Assembly: GCA_029565415.1 (NCBI GenBank)
Contig: JAKQOH010000228.1
Span: forward strand, 1 to 49,457
Direction: 5' to 3'
Source: Candidatus Rifleibacteriota bacterium
Lineage (GTDB): Bacteria > Riflebacteria > Ozemobacteria > Ozemobacterales > Ozemobacteraceae
Length of the DNA: 49,457 nucleotides
Shown here in pieces: positions 31,966 through 39,800 of this stretch. A program made the translations under genes and the position numbers. How positions within the stretch are numbered: position 1 is the first letter of the stretch; every line of letters starts with the position of its first letter. A model generated the notes under the pieces. The model was not told the origin of the DNA, made no database searches, and saw only the letters and a program-made list of their open reading frames with translations.

Positions 31966-34161
31966 TCAGACGACCGTGCGCACCAGCTCCTGCGCGTCAA
32001 GCGCGTTGCGTTCGTTGTATTCGCTCTTCTTGCCGGCATTGAACTGCGAAACCGGGCGGTAATACCCCATGACGCGCGTCCAGACCTCGCAGGTGGTGCG
32101 GGCGTCGGCGGGCAGCTCGATCCGGTCGGGAACCGGCGCATCCGGGTTCGCTTCCATCATCTCGGCGCGCCGCCGCGTGATCTCGGCATTGTCGCAGGTC
32201 GGGCAGTAGGGATGCTCACCGGCGATGTAGCCGTGCTTCGGGCAGACCGAGAAGGTCGGCGTGACCGTGATGTACGGCAGCCGGAACTGGCTGAGCGACT
32301 TCTGGATCAGCCGCTTGCACGAGCCGGCATCCGGAATCCGCTCGCCGACATACAGGTGGAGCACCGTGCCGCCGGTATACATCCGCTGGAGCTGTTCCTG
32401 GTGGCCCATGATCTCGAACAGATCACCCTGGTAACCGACCGGAAGCTGGGTCGAGTTCGTGTAATACGGAGCCGACTGCGGACCGGCCTGGAGAATGCCT
32501 TCGAACCGCTTCTGGTCCTCGCGGGCGAACCGGTAGGTCGCGCCTTCCGCCGGGGTGGCCTCAAGGTTGTACAGATGCCCCGTGGTCTGCTGGGCCTGCA
32601 CGATCAGTTCGCGCATGTGGTTCATGATCCGCGTGGCCAGTTCGACGCCTTCCTTCGAGGTGATGTCGAGGGTGTTGTCGGTGAAGTTGCGGATGCACTC
32701 GTTCATCCCGTTGACGCCGACCGTCGAGAAGTGGTTGCGCAGCGTGCCGAGATATCTGCGGGTGTAAGGGAACAGGCCGCCGTCGATCAGGCGTGTGATG
32801 ACCTTGCGCTTGATCTCGAGGCTCTTCACCGCGAGCCCGACGAGATTGTCGAGATCCGTGACAAGGCCTTCATAATTCCCTTTGTGCTTGTAGCCGAGCC
32901 GGGCGAGGTTCAGGGTGACGACGCCGATCGAGCCGGTCTGCTCGGCCGAGCCGAACAGGCCGTTTCCGCGCTTGAGGAGTTCGCGCAGGTCGAGCTGGAG
33001 CCGGCAGCACATCGACCGCACCATGTTCGGCTGCAGGTCGGAGTTGAGGAAGTTCTGGAAATACGGGAGACCGTATTTCGCGGTCATCTCGAACAGCGCG
33101 TCGCAATTCGGGTGATCCCAGTTGAAATCCTTCGTGATGTTGTAGGTCGGAATCGGGAACGTGAATGCACGCCCTGCACGATCGCCGGCACACATGACCT
33201 CGATGAACGCCTTGTTGATCATGTCCATCTCGGTCTGAAGGTCGCCGTATTTGAATTCGACGTGCTTGCCGCCGACGAGCGGGGTCTGCGTGCGCAGATC
33301 CTCGGGGCAGGTCCAGTCCAGGGTGAGGTTCGTGAAGGGGGTCTGCGTGCCCCAGCGGGATGGCACGTTCAGATTGTAGATGAACTCCTGGATGCCCTGG
33401 TAGACTTCGTTGTAGGTCAGCTTGTCGAGCCTGACATAGGGGGCGAGGTAGGTGTCGAACGAGCTGAAAGCCTGTGCCCCGGCCCATTCATTCTGAAGGG
33501 TGCCGAGGAAGTTGACCATCTGGCCGAGGGCGCTGCGGAAATGCTTTGCGGGGCCGGCCTCGATCTTGCCGGGAACGCCATTGTAGCCCTCCTGGAGCAG
33601 CATGCGCAGCGACCAGCCGGCGCAGTAGCCGGACAGCATGTCGAGATCGTGGATATGGAAATCGCCGTTCCGGTGGGCTTCGCCGATTTCCGGGGTGTAC
33701 ACGTGCGACAGCCAGTAGTTCGCCACGACCTTGCCGGAGACGTTCAGGATCAGCCCGCCCAGGGAGTAGCCCTGGTTGGCGTTGGCCTTCACGCGCCAGT
33801 CCTGCTGGCCGAGATACTCGTTGATCGAGCTCACGACGTCGACGAAGCTGCGCTTGCCCTCGCGCATCTGCTTGTGCTGCTCGCGATAGACGATGTAGGA
33901 GCGATTAGTCTGAAGGTAGTTGTTCGCGATCAGGATGTGCTCGACCACATCCTGGATCTCTTCGACGGTGGGGACCCCGGACTGGTGCCGGTGAGCAAGG
34001 ACGTTCACGACCTGGCTCGCCATGCGGGCGGAATCGACCGAGCCGAACTCCCCCGTTGCCTTGCCGGCGCGCTCGATCGCAGACCGGATGCGTTCCGGAT
34101 CGAACGCTTTCTTCACGCCATCACGACCAACCAAGTATTGAAGTTCCCGACCCTGCTTCAT
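31966..34161 (-). CDS. nrdD: Anaerobic (class III) ribonucleoside-triphosphate reductase
   Basis: 731 residues. N-terminal ATP-cone (about 1-95; LVGRDGVKKAFDPERIRSAI), then the barrel with SMCCRLQLDLRELLKRGNG holding the active-site Cys region, and at the end a zinc site (CPKHGYIAGEHPYCPTC plus CEVW). The glycyl-radical loop reads RVMGYYRPVSQFNAGKK. The enzyme reduces ribonucleoside triphosphates without oxygen, usually with formate. The loop differs from the E. coli RVCGYLG form and is like the thermophile/archaeal-type sequence. GGAGG six bases before ATG 34161. Upstream lies a 366-base non-coding region. Confidence 0.96.
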   Translation of the reverse strand: MKQGRELQYLVGRDGVKKAFDPERIRSAIERAGKATGEFGSVDSARMASQVVNVLAHRHQSGVPTVEEIQDVVEHILIANNYLQTNRSYIVYREQHKQMREGKRSFVDVVSSINEYLGQQDWRVKANANQGYSLGGLILNVSGKVVANYWLSHVYTPEIGEAHRNGDFHIHDLDMLSGYCAGWSLRMLLQEGYNGVPGKIEAGPAKHFRSALGQMVNFLGTLQNEWAGAQAFSSFDTYLAPYVRLDKLTYNEVYQGIQEFIYNLNVPSRWGTQTPFTNLTLDWTCPEDLRTQTPLVGGKHVEFKYGDLQTEMDMINKAFIEVMCAGDRAGRAFTFPIPTYNITKDFNWDHPNCDALFEMTAKYGLPYFQNFLNSDLQPNMVRSMCCRLQLDLRELLKRGNGLFGSAEQTGSIGVVTLNLARLGYKHKGNYEGLVTDLDNLVGLAVKSLEIKRKVITRLIDGGLFPYTRRYLGTLRNHFSTVGVNGMNECIRNFTDNTLDITSKEGVELATRIMNHMRELIVQAQQTTGHLYNLEATPAEGATYRFAREDQKRFEGILQAGPQSAPYYTNSTQLPVGYQGDLFEIMGHQEQLQRMYTGGTVLHLYVGERIPDAGSCKRLIQKSLSQFRLPYITVTPTFSVCPKHGYIAGEHPYCPTCDNAEITRRRAEMMEANPDAPVPDRIELPADARTTCEVWTRVMGYYRPVSQFNAGKKSEYNERNALDAQELVRTVV

Positions 34162-34527
34162 GCTGCCTCCGCTCCCCGACCCTTTTTATGAAATGTTTTT
34201 ACACCCGCTACTTCTGGTGCCTTGTCAACGGATTGATACGAGTTCCACAGATACCGTGCCCCAGGAAGAAGGCTTTCGAAGACAGCAAAAGCCTTGACGG
34301 GTTATTTCGCATCATCTGCAAAAGGCCGCCTGGTGCGTACTTTATGGGAATCTGATTCGTCGATGTTCGTCGGTCGATCGAACCGGGTGAGAGTACACCA
34401 CGCCGGGAGGGGTTCGCGCAAGGGGGGTGGTCAACTTTTTTCATCCCTTTGGTGATCAGGGTTTCGGGGATGTAGGAGTTGCCGATCGGCATGTGCCCTT
34501 GCCAAAATATTTTTGACGCGGATTTCA
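34162..34527. other. Intergenic region upstream of nrdD
   Basis: 366 bases, visibly richer in A and T than the genes around it. On the minus strand there is a perfect TTGACA (34228-34223) and a TGTAAA 19 bases on, a possible weak nrdD promoter. I see no cobalamin B12 box, no clear NrdR box pair and no terminator after the DUF445 gene. An open frame across it (34528-34208, minus) begins by TGATG overlap with the DUF445 stop, but its composition and residues look non-coding. Confidence 0.5.
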
Positions 34528-35310
34528 TCAGAACAGAAGCGCAGAGAGGGCTCCAAAGAGTACGCCGATCATGGCGGCGACATTCTTGATCGATTGTAGA
34601 TGTCTGCCGGCCGTGAGATGGACGAGTTGTTCGATCTCCTCGTTCGTGAGACTGCCCAGCCGTTCAGCAACGATCGAACGCACGTCGAGGGAATTCATGG
34701 CTGCGCCCAGCATCCGGCCGGCCATCGTCTCGACTTTCATGGCAACGGGTGTGCCGTCCGTCTTCATCTCGTGTGCGAGGCGCAGCACCGATTCTTTCAT
34801 GGCCTGCCGGAACCGGTTCGACCGGCACAGCTTGTCCACCGTTGCCTCGAGATGCGTCCATAATGCCGACAGAATGCCGTCGAGCGTGATTCCGGCCGCC
34901 CTCCCGAAGGGAACGAGCGACGTTTCGTTCAGCTCGCTCTTGAGGCCGCTGCGTGAGCGAAGATACTCCTTGACCGCCTGCGCCACTCCCTGGGAAAGCA
35001 TTTCCTGGAACTCGGCATCGTTCGAAAGATCGTCGAGGTGCTCGGGAAGCGCCGTCCGGATGAGCTTCGGGATCCCCTGCCGGATCGCCGCCTCTTCCAG
35101 CATCTCGGGCCGCAGCAATTGCATGGAAACGGCGTCCGCGATCGCCCGCTCGAGCGATGCGCGAGAAGCCGGAATCAGTCCCGGGGTGAACGGAATCCGC
35201 CTGCCGAAGAGATACCGCGGCTCCCGCGGATAAAACAACATCCAGACCGCCAGCCATGCCGCGAAATACCCATGCATGACGGCAAACAGAACCAACCCCA
35301 CCGTTTTCAT
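34528..35310 (-). CDS. DUF445 family membrane protein
   Basis: 260 residues, YheB-like. A membrane helix at each end (VGLVLFAVMHGYFAAWLAVWM and VAAMIGVLFGALSALLF) bracket a long helical region; the family signature is AVWMLFYPREPRYLFGRRIPFTPGLIP split here as LFYPREP and FTPGLIPASR. Function of the family is not established; members are thought to be envelope-anchored. ATG 35310 is used; GTG 35319 has a better-placed GGGG and is a real alternative. Upstream is the palindrome copy C. Confidence 0.85.
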   Translation of the reverse strand: MKTVGLVLFAVMHGYFAAWLAVWMLFYPREPRYLFGRRIPFTPGLIPASRASLERAIADAVSMQLLRPEMLEEAAIRQGIPKLIRTALPEHLDDLSNDAEFQEMLSQGVAQAVKEYLRSRSGLKSELNETSLVPFGRAAGITLDGILSALWTHLEATVDKLCRSNRFRQAMKESVLRLAHEMKTDGTPVAMKVETMAGRMLGAAMNSLDVRSIVAERLGSLTNEEIEQLVHLTAGRHLQSIKNVAAMIGVLFGALSALLF

Positions 35311-35420
35311 GACATTCACTATACCCCGAACCCGTCACCGGGCGAAAGAACCCCCCGTCGTTGATCCACACCAGTGTTGTGCTCACTTGCCTGAGGGGTG
35401 AGAGTGGCATAGATCGTCTG

Positions 35421-35445
35421 TAGGGGCGGGTTTCAAACCCGCCCT
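35421..35445. repeat. REP-like palindrome, copy C
   Basis: TAGGGGCGGGTTT and AAACCCGCCC around a single C. The arms match the other copies, but the centre is TTTCAAA rather than TTCGCGAA. It lies between the divergent DUF445 and subtilase genes. Confidence 0.75.
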
Positions 35446-35468
35446 GAAAGGATGCCCGGATTTTCGAC

Positions 35469-35498
35469 TTGTTGTACCCATTTGGGGGGTGGTATTAT
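35469..35498 (+). promoter_or_regulatory. Possible promoter for the subtilase
   Basis: TTGTTG (35469-35474), 18-base spacer, TATTAT (35493-35498), 48 bases before the ATG at 35546. The -10 matches five of six consensus bases. Confidence 0.4.
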
Positions 35499-35545
35499 GA
35501 TCTATAGTTCCTGACGAGCATTATGTGTAAGGAGTAGAAGGAAGA

Positions 35546-37057
35546 ATGAAAAAGATCCTCAGGACCCTGGCTGTTGCCGCTCTGGCGGCTGTCGCGGCGG
35601 CTCCGGCCATCGCCGAAACCGTTCCCGGCAAGTATCTGGTGTTTTTCAAGACCACGAAAAGCGTTCCGTCCGGCAGCCATGAAAAGGTTGTACGATTCCT
35701 TCAGGATGCCAACCGCAAGAACATCGACCAGCTCACGAAGGCCGTCGGATCCCGCGGAGACGCGGTTTCCCCGCTCTGGATCGTGAACGGCGCCGTCGTG
35801 AAGGCCTCGAAGAGCGAGCTCGCTTCGCTCGAGAAGCTTCAGAACGTCGCTTCCGTCAAGCCGGTCGAGTACCGCAAATGGATCGACCTGCGCAACCCCA
35901 CCCGGATCACCCGCACGGATGCGGCCCCGGTCTGGAACATCGTGAAGGTCCGCGCCCCCGAAGTCTGGCAGACCTACAACATCGACGGCTCCGGCATCGT
36001 CGTCGGCCACCTCGACACGGGCGCCGCCGCCGCTCACCCGGCTCTCAAGGACAAGATCCTCGCATTCAAGGACTTCACCTCTGCCCCGAAGCCCGAAGCC
36101 TATGACGACCAGGGCCACGGCTCCCACACCGCCGGAACGATCGCCGGCGGAAACGGCCTCGGCGTCGCGCCGGGCGCCCGCCTCATCGTCGCCAAAGTGT
36201 TCGACAAGCAGGGCGGAGCCCAGGATGCATGGCTGCTTCAGGCCATGCAGTGGGTCATGGATCCGGACGGCAACCCCGAAACCAATGATGCTCCCCAGCT
36301 GGTCAGCAACTCCTGGGGTTCCGACGACTCCACCGACAAGACCTTCTGGGATGCCGTGAATGCCTGGGTCTCAGCCGGCATGGTGCCCGTGTTCGCCGCC
36401 GGCAACAATGGTCCCTCCGGCAAGGTCGGCACCCCGGGCGGGTTCCCTCACTCCTGGGCCGTTGCCGCCACCAAGAAGGATGACACCATCGCCTACTTCA
36501 GCAGCGTCGGCCCAACCGTCTGGGACGGCGTCACCTACGTGAAGCCCGATATCGCCGCCCCCGGCTACAACGTCATCTCCTGTGACACCGGTGCCGGCAC
36601 CGTCTCCAACATGGGCACCTCGATGGCCTGCCCGCACGTCGCCGGCCTCGTCGCCCTGATGCTCCAGGCCAACCCCAAGCTCACCATCGAACAGGTCCGG
36701 AACCTGGCCGAATCGACCGCCGTCGAACTCGGAACCCCCGGCAAGGACAACAAGTTCGGTTCGGGCCGCTTCGACGCCGTCGAAACGATCAAGAAGGTCC
36801 TCGAGAACGCTTCCCTGGAAGCCGCGTTCGCCGCCTATGATCGCGCCCTCTCCGCGGAAGTCGCCCTCGTGGGCGTCCAGGCCGATTCGCCGCTCGCCGC
36901 CCCCCTCGCCGACTCCCTGCTCGTCCGCTGCAAGAGCCTCGATGAAGGCGAGTTCCGCGCCCTCTCGATCGCCGTCGAGAACGCCGGAAGCGAAGCCGGG
37001 AAAAAGCTCCTGAAGCAGGCCGCCGCCGTCCGACAGGCCGAGGCCCTCCAGAAGTAA
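35546..37057 (+). CDS. Secreted subtilisin-like serine protease (S8)
   Basis: 503 residues. Signal peptide (1-23, AAPAIA), an inhibitor_I9-like propeptide (about 27-112, YLVFFKTTKSV to VASVKPVEY), then the catalytic domain. Catalytic triad: Asp157 in GHLDTGA, His191 in GHGSHTAG, Ser359 in GTSMACPHVAG; the oxyanion Asn287 is in AAGNNGPSG. The stretch WVMDPDGNPETNDAP followed by SNSWG resembles bacillopeptidase F. A C-terminal helical tail of about 100 residues (YDRALSAEVALVG) is not part of the protease core. AGGAG and AAGGAAG precede the ATG. A strong terminator follows. Role: extracellular proteolysis. Confidence 0.95.
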   Translation: MKKILRTLAVAALAAVAAAPAIAETVPGKYLVFFKTTKSVPSGSHEKVVRFLQDANRKNIDQLTKAVGSRGDAVSPLWIVNGAVVKASKSELASLEKLQNVASVKPVEYRKWIDLRNPTRITRTDAAPVWNIVKVRAPEVWQTYNIDGSGIVVGHLDTGAAAAHPALKDKILAFKDFTSAPKPEAYDDQGHGSHTAGTIAGGNGLGVAPGARLIVAKVFDKQGGAQDAWLLQAMQWVMDPDGNPETNDAPQLVSNSWGSDDSTDKTFWDAVNAWVSAGMVPVFAAGNNGPSGKVGTPGGFPHSWAVAATKKDDTIAYFSSVGPTVWDGVTYVKPDIAAPGYNVISCDTGAGTVSNMGTSMACPHVAGLVALMLQANPKLTIEQVRNLAESTAVELGTPGKDNKFGSGRFDAVETIKKVLENASLEAAFAAYDRALSAEVALVGVQADSPLAAPLADSLLVRCKSLDEGEFRALSIAVENAGSEAGKKLLKQAAAVRQAEALQK

Positions 37058-37072
37058 TATCGTGCTTTCTAT

Positions 37073-37106
37073 AAAATCGCGCCGGGCAAACGCCCGGCGC
37101 GATTTT
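37073..37106. terminator. Strong terminator after the subtilase
   Basis: A perfect 15-bp stem (AAAATCGCGCCGGGC with its complement) and four-base loop, ending TTTTC on the plus strand; the A-rich left arm makes it potentially bidirectional. Confidence 0.92.
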
Positions 37107-37191
37107 CTTCGATTCCTGCAACTTTCCCCGCCGATGTGCGTATTCTCTGTAGCATGAGCGTGTACGAATCCCGACCGAACCGAGGTGCCGC

Positions 37192-38274
37192 ATGAACAGG
37201 CCGTATATCTTCCTTCTGCTTGCCGCAGCCATCACTCTCCCTTCTCCGGCCACTTCCGCCGAAACGCCCTTCTCGGGCAGCGATGTACAGGTGACCGACG
37301 ACGGTGCCGTGCCGGCAAACGCCGGCTCTGGAAGCGGATCCGCAGGTTCGAGCTATACCGTTCGATCCGGCGACTCGCTTTCCGCCATTGCCCGCCGGCT
37401 TCTCGGTGACGCAAGCCGATACATCGAGATCGTCAACCTCAACGCCGGTCGGTATCCCTCGCTGCGCAACAATCCCGATCTCATCCATCCCGGCTGGAAT
37501 CTCACCATCCCCGGCGGATCGACCGCCCCGTCGAACTCTCCGGCCACCTCGGGCTCCTACACCGTCAGATCGGGTGATTCGCTCTCGGCGATCGCCCAGC
37601 GCTGTCTCGGCAACGGGGGGCGGTACATGGAGATCGTAAACCTCAATGCCGATCGGTATCCGTCTCTCCGCAGCAATCCCAATCTGATCCACCCCGGATG
37701 GACCCTCCGGCTCCCCTCGGGCGCGAATCCGGGTTCGACCCCCACTCCGGCTCCCAGTAATCCGGCCCCGTCCAATCCCGGAGCGAATGAATCCGCCGAA
37801 CTCAACGCCTGGCAGGGCGGCCGCCTTTCCCCCGAACGCTTCTGCGCCCTGCTCGGGCCCGTCGCTGCCGCTTCGTTCCGGGCGACCGGCGTTCCCGCCT
37901 CGGTGACCCTGGCCCAGGCCGCGCTCGAAACCGGTTGGGGCGCCGCCACGATCGGCAACGCCAAGAACCTCTTCGGCATCAAGGGAACCGGCCCCGCCGG
38001 CTCCATCACCGTGTCGACCCAGGAATACGTGAACGGGCGCTACATCACCGTCAACGACTCGTTCCGCAAATACAACACCTGGCAGGAATCCTTCGACGAT
38101 CACGCGAAGCTGATCACGCAGGCATCGCGGTATGCCAACTGCATGAACAACAAGAACAACCCCGACCAGTTCGCCCGCGAGCTCCAGAAAGCCGGATACG
38201 CAACCGATCCGGAGTATGCCAACAAGCTCATCAGCATCATGCGCGCGAACAATCTGTACCAGTATGATAAATGA
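37192..38274 (+). CDS. Secreted double-LysM glucosaminidase (GH73/FlgJ-like)
   Basis: 360 residues. Signal peptide (1-23), linker, two nearly identical LysM modules (about 54-108 and 122-175; both YTVRSGDSLSAIA and RYPSLR), Pro/Asn linker, then a mannosyl-glycoprotein endo-beta-N-acetylglucosaminidase domain (about 205-360). The catalytic Glu is in LAQAALETGWG; FGIKGTGP and FRKYNTWQESFDDHAKLI are typical of the family, which cuts the glycan strand of peptidoglycan. The N-terminal leader and both LysM units are close to the M23 enzyme at 1740. GAGGTG precedes the ATG. It probably heads a transcript with the next two genes. Confidence 0.93.
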   Translation: MNRPYIFLLLAAAITLPSPATSAETPFSGSDVQVTDDGAVPANAGSGSGSAGSSYTVRSGDSLSAIARRLLGDASRYIEIVNLNAGRYPSLRNNPDLIHPGWNLTIPGGSTAPSNSPATSGSYTVRSGDSLSAIAQRCLGNGGRYMEIVNLNADRYPSLRSNPNLIHPGWTLRLPSGANPGSTPTPAPSNPAPSNPGANESAELNAWQGGRLSPERFCALLGPVAAASFRATGVPASVTLAQAALETGWGAATIGNAKNLFGIKGTGPAGSITVSTQEYVNGRYITVNDSFRKYNTWQESFDDHAKLITQASRYANCMNNKNNPDQFARELQKAGYATDPEYANKLISIMRANNLYQYDK

Positions 38275-38290
38275 ACCAACCGGAGAACGA

Positions 38291-38896
38291 ATGATGAACT
38301 CCTTCCATAGGAACCTCTGCGGTCTCGCTCTGGCGACCCTCTTCGCGATGCCCCTTTCGGCGCTCGATCTGGCCTCTGCGAGCGGAAAACTGATCCCCGA
38401 ATCGCCTGAAGTGACTGCCATCAAGCGACAGGATGGGGACGCGATCCGCCTCCTCATCCAGGATGCAGCGGGGAAAACCCTGTTCGAAAGCGATGTCCTC
38501 GGCTCCGAAGAGAAGCTGTTCCGGGTCGAGGATCGCGACACCTCTCTCGCCATCCGCGATCTGACCGGCGACGGGATCCCCGAAGCCCTCGCTTCCGCCT
38601 TCTACGGCCCCAAAGCCAGCGGCCTTTACGTGTTCACGTATGATCTCGCCTCTCATACCTTCGTTCCGGTTCAGGTCACCTTCCCGAAGGACGATCTGAC
38701 GCGCGATCTGTTCGTATCCGACATCCAGGCGAGGGACGGCTCGGACATGCACGTCGCCGCCGACAACACCGTGACCGTCATCGGCATGCAGTATTCAGAA
38801 AAAGAAGGCGAACAGCCCATTCCCGCCGCCTTCACTTTCACGTTCGAGAAGGGGCGGTTCATTCACCGGAAAACGGAGCTCCTGAAGGCAGAGTGA
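38291..38896 (+). CDS. Secreted protein with an EF-hand/FG-GAP-like calcium motif
   Basis: 201 residues, function unknown. GGAG six bases before ATG 38291 fixes the start and gives a signal peptide (LCGLALATLFAMPLSAL). The segment IRDLTGDGIPEALASAFYG follows the DxTGDGxPE pattern of calcium loops in FG-GAP/VCBS or dockerin-like proteins. The rest is beta-rich. It starts 17 bases after the glucosaminidase stop, so it is likely in the same message. Confidence 0.72.
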   Translation: MMNSFHRNLCGLALATLFAMPLSALDLASASGKLIPESPEVTAIKRQDGDAIRLLIQDAAGKTLFESDVLGSEEKLFRVEDRDTSLAIRDLTGDGIPEALASAFYGPKASGLYVFTYDLASHTFVPVQVTFPKDDLTRDLFVSDIQARDGSDMHVAADNTVTVIGMQYSEKEGEQPIPAAFTFTFEKGRFIHRKTELLKAE

Positions 38897-38927
38897 TATC
38901 CCGCGTTCCCAGGAGGTTGTGGAACAG

Positions 38928-39479
38928 ATGAAGTATATCATGCGATTTATATCGTGTCTGTTCGACAGCCTTCTCTTTTGTTGTCTTTTCCTGGGACTCC
39001 TCTTCCTCGCCCTCCACGCCCTGACGATCCTTTCGGCAGGAAGCCTGTTCTTCACCGGCAGCCCGTCGTATGGGCTGCATGTCGCTTTCTTCCTGCTTTC
39101 AGTCGTTGCGATCAACCTGCTCTTCGCCGTGTATGTCGTCCAGCGGCTTCTTTCCGTCAGAAAAACCACCGGTGAACCCTGGCGGGCTTCGGAAGTGATT
39201 CGCGTCTTCGGGTTCAACCTGACCATCACCCCGACCCTCTTCTATTGCCTGGCTCACGGTCACAAGCCGGCGCTGGTCACCCCGAAGCCGGCCCTTGTGA
39301 CGGCTGGAATCCCTGAAACCCTCATCCCGGATCTCGTGGAAGCCGTCGGCCGGAACGGGGCCGCCCTGACCGTTGTGTTTGGCCTGGGAACCGTCTTCCT
39401 CATCCTGCACGCCTTTCTGAAACGCGATTTCGACAACACCGCGGCCGATGCAGCGCCCCAGAAGGCTTCCGGGGATTGA
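38928..39479 (+). CDS. Membrane protein of unknown function
   Basis: 183 residues with three or four membrane helices (LLFCCLFLGLLFLALHALTI, LHVAFFLLSVVAINLLFAVY, VIRVFGFNLTITPTLFYCLA, LTVVFGLGTVFLILHAFL). No family recognised. AGGAGG is 11 bases before ATG 38928 and only two before the in-frame GTG 38919, so the exact start is open; ATG 38940 is also possible. It lies 31 bases after the preceding gene. The following 321 bases (39480-39800) carry no gene, only two REP-like palindromes and a terminator. Confidence 0.7.
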   Translation: MKYIMRFISCLFDSLLFCCLFLGLLFLALHALTILSAGSLFFTGSPSYGLHVAFFLLSVVAINLLFAVYVVQRLLSVRKTTGEPWRASEVIRVFGFNLTITPTLFYCLAHGHKPALVTPKPALVTAGIPETLIPDLVEAVGRNGAALTVVFGLGTVFLILHAFLKRDFDNTAADAAPQKASGD

Positions 39480-39620
39480 AGCCCGGGAACCAACCGGAAC
39501 GAATCGATCGGCAGGCATTTCGGCCTTACAATCTTCGTCTTTGACCACCATCGAAATCCAGGCTTCGGCCCCTATCCGCACGAGGCGGGAAGTGGGCCGG
39601 TAGTTTGGATGGGACAACCC

Positions 39621-39647
39621 CACGGGCGCATCGCGATGCGCCCCTAC
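39621..39647. repeat. REP-like palindrome, copy D
   Basis: A 20-base perfect palindrome (GGGCGCATCGCGATGCGCCC at 39624-39643) continuing to CCCCTAC on the right. Same outer frame as the other copies, with a GCATCGCGATGC core. Confidence 0.85.
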
Positions 39648-39671
39648 GCATGATGGAGACGACATCTGCAT

Positions 39672-39698
39672 CGTAGGGGCGGATCGTGATCCGCCCTG
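39672..39698. repeat. REP-like palindrome, copy E
   Basis: CGTAGGGGCGGATC then GT then GATCCGCCCT, 25 bases after copy D. The core is GGATC-GT-GATCC. Copies D and E may form a REP doublet. Confidence 0.85.
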
Positions 39699-39735
39699 CC
39701 CCGCCCCACGAGGACGATCGCCCTGTCGGGCGCAC

Positions 39736-39776
39736 TATAAAAAGAACCCCGGCATGGTGCCGGGGTTCTTTTTATA
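39736..39776. terminator. Bidirectional terminator
   Basis: A perfect 19-bp stem (TATAAAAAGAACCCCGGCA and complement, loop TGG) with A and T tracts on both sides. It ends the Clp1 operon on the minus strand, 25 bases past the stop, and any plus-strand transcript from 37192-39479. Confidence 0.95.
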
Positions 39777-39800
39777 CCGTTTCTTATAGAACTCGGGAAC

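Noticed and set aside
30742..34191. A 1149-codon open frame on the plus strand
   Set aside because: It is antisense to nrdD and nrdG, whose motifs are complete. High GC content with biased third positions makes long antisense frames common here.
34195..34527. Cobalamin riboswitch or NrdR boxes upstream of nrdD
   Set aside because: I searched by eye for the B12 box and the paired NrdR palindromes and found neither. A covariance-model scan would be decisive.
34208..34528. A 106-codon minus-strand frame overlapping the DUF445 stop by TGATG
   Set aside because: Residue composition and codon use look intergenic, and it would cover the likely nrdD promoter. The overlap alone is not enough.
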